From CAYJEO01 sp044432805 (GTDB taxonomy: Bacteria; Bacillota_I; Bacilli_A; RF39; UBA660), in contig JAWXUI010000007.1 in assembly GCA_044432805.1 (NCBI GenBank), positions 1 to 44,775 on the forward strand: a DNA stretch of 44,775 nt. The letters run 5' to 3'. The translations under genes were made by a program, and so were the position numbers. Below the pieces are notes generated by a model that saw nothing but the letters and a program-made list of their open reading frames with translations, made no database searches and was not told where the DNA came from. This document shows, one piece after another, positions 43,708 through 44,775 of the stretch (the stretch's first letter is position 1; each line of letters starts with the position of its first letter).

Positions 43708-44775
43708 TTACCTCCCACAACATTGCTTGTATTTTTTTCCACTACCACAAGGACATTGTTCATTTCTTCCTATTTTTTCTACTTTTTTTGGTTGACTTTT
43801 TTTTGTTTTACTCAAATCTTGATTTGTTTGAATTTTTTGAAGTGGATTTTCAGATTTGACTTGATTGATTTGTGATTTAATTAAAAAGTATGTTATGTCT
43901 TTATCTATTCTATCAAGCATATTTTCTAATAATTCATAACCTTCATTAGTATATGCTCGTAATGGATTATTTTGTGCATAACTTCTTAATCCGATTCCTT
44001 CTATTAAATGTGACATAGTATTTATATGAGTCATCCAATGCATGTCAATCAGTCTTAAAGACGTTGCTTTTTCAATTTCTTTAATTACTTGTTCTGGTAC
44101 ATCTTTTATTTTTTCTTCATATTGTTTCTCTATCTTGTCATTTAAATATTTCTCTAGTTCATGTAAGTTTAAATCAATGACATCTGTTATTTCTATTTTA
44201 TCTTTAAATAGTTCGTTTACTGACTCTAATAATTCAGATAAATTATTTTCAAACATTTTATTATTACTTGAATGAGTATAAACTAGATAATTCATATAAT
44301 CTTTAAATGTATTTATTATTACTTCATGTACTGATGGCGTATCTAAAATAAGATTTCTTTTTTTATAAGCTATTTCTCTGTGTTTATTTATAACATCATC
44401 ATATTCAATTAAATGTTTTCTTGTGTCAAAGTTATTTCCTTCAACTTTCTTTTGTGCATTTTCAACAAATTTTGCAAAAGGTTTTAATCTCAATGATAAA
44501 TCGCCAGTTAGATCAACTCTTGCTAATAATGTTTTAAATCTATCTCCACCAAATCTTCTCATCAAATCATCTTCAAATGATACACAAAATTGAGTTTCTC
44601 CTGGATCACCTTGTCTTCCAGAACGTCCTCTTAACTGATTGTCGATTCTTCTTGATTCGTGTCTTTCGGTTCCAATAACCATTAGTCCTCCTAATGCTTT
44701 TGTTTCTTCGGTTAATTTGATATCAGTTCCTCTACCAGCCATATTAGTAGCAATTGTTACAGAATTTTTTTCTCC
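43708..44775 (-). CDS. secA: Protein translocase ATPase SecA, C-terminal part (5' end outside window)
   Basis: The 355 visible residues begin with S-V-T-I-A-T-N-M-A-G-R-G-T-D, the motor-domain motif before D-I-K-L, continue with G-R-S-G-R-Q-G-D-P-G and the helical scaffold/wing, and end in the zinc-binding SEC-C motif C-P-C-G-S-G-K-K-Y-K-Q-C-C. SecA drives Sec-dependent export. The N-terminal two thirds are missing because the window ends. Downstream of it, the thioredoxin-like and PH genes are in the same transcript. Confidence 0.95.
   Translation of the reverse strand, partial: GEKNSVTIATNMAGRGTDIKLTEETKALGGLMVIGTERHESRRIDNQLRGRSGRQGDPGETQFCVSFEDDLMRRFGGDRFKTLLARVDLTGDLSLRLKPFAKFVENAQKKVEGNNFDTRKHLIEYDDVINKHREIAYKKRNLILDTPSVHEVIINTFKDYMNYLVYTHSSNNKMFENNLSELLESVNELFKDKIEITDVIDLNLHELEKYLNDKIEKQYEEKIKDVPEQVIKEIEKATSLRLIDMHWMTHINTMSHLIEGIGLRSYAQNNPLRAYTNEGYELLENMLDRIDKDITYFLIKSQINQVKSENPLQKIQTNQDLSKTKKSQPKKVEKIGRNEQCPCGSGKKYKQCCGR

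Noticed and set aside
1..44775. Mollicute genetic code with TGA as Trp
   Set aside because: TGA ends real genes (alpha at 14741, the 66-aa gene at 37106) whose overlaps fix the end, and Trp codons are TGG.

Overview
The window is low-GC, densely coded DNA from a Gram-positive-type bacterium (Bacillota, most likely an uncultured Bacilli lineage close to the root of the Mollicutes). TGA is used as a stop (the alpha-like ATPase gene and the 66-aa gene at 37106-37306 end in it) and Trp is TGG, so this is genetic code 11 and not mycoplasma code 4. A dacB-spmA-spmB-rluB cluster and a CotY/CotZ-type coat gene point to an organism that sporulates or recently did. GH25 lysozyme, D,D-carboxypeptidase and a PopT/DUF368 carrier-lipid transporter indicate a peptidoglycan wall.

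Region 1 (1-384) is the 3' end of a + strand membrane-anchored protein. Region 2 (404-23619, all minus strand, read from high to low coordinate) is the outstanding feature: an 11-gene array. It begins with two FN3-type surface proteins (1723 and 449 aa), continues with an F-type rotary ATPase set (c, b-delta fusion, alpha, gamma, beta, epsilon, then a 5-helix membrane protein), and ends with a 233-aa anchored protein and a giant 3539-aa surface protein carrying FN3/Ig, beta-helix (GLUG-like) and two LamG-like domains and anchored at both ends. The F1 part keeps its catalytic motifs, but the c-like subunit has lost the ion-carrying carboxylate, no recognisable a subunit is present, and epsilon has no C-terminal helices. 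The four surface proteins appear to share one membrane-proximal module. I infer an ATP-hydrolysing machine that works on extracellular proteins instead of an ATP synthase, analogous in concept to the F1-like X0 ATPases of mollicutes but with different partners.

Region 3 (23620-31755) holds the divergent coat gene, PopT, a TtcA-like PP-loop protein, a PHP phosphoesterase, a secreted GH25 lysozyme with a YibE/F membrane protein, and several unrecognised membrane proteins. Region 4 (31756-38222) holds a ferredoxin, YvcK, RluB, the SpmB/SpmA/DacB sporulation cluster, a lipoprotein, a DUF3603-like protein and a second PHP protein. Region 5 (38244-44775) holds tRNA-Ala(TGC), an unrecognised 181-aa protein, a methionine gamma-lyase-family PLP enzyme and an SDR, a secreted beta-rich protein, a bacterial PH-domain protein, a membrane-anchored thioredoxin-like protein and the 3' part of secA.

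Convergent genes are separated by short hairpin terminators that often overlap stop codons. No gene-free stretch exceeds 300 bases. I saw no IS element, CRISPR array, integrase or rRNA.
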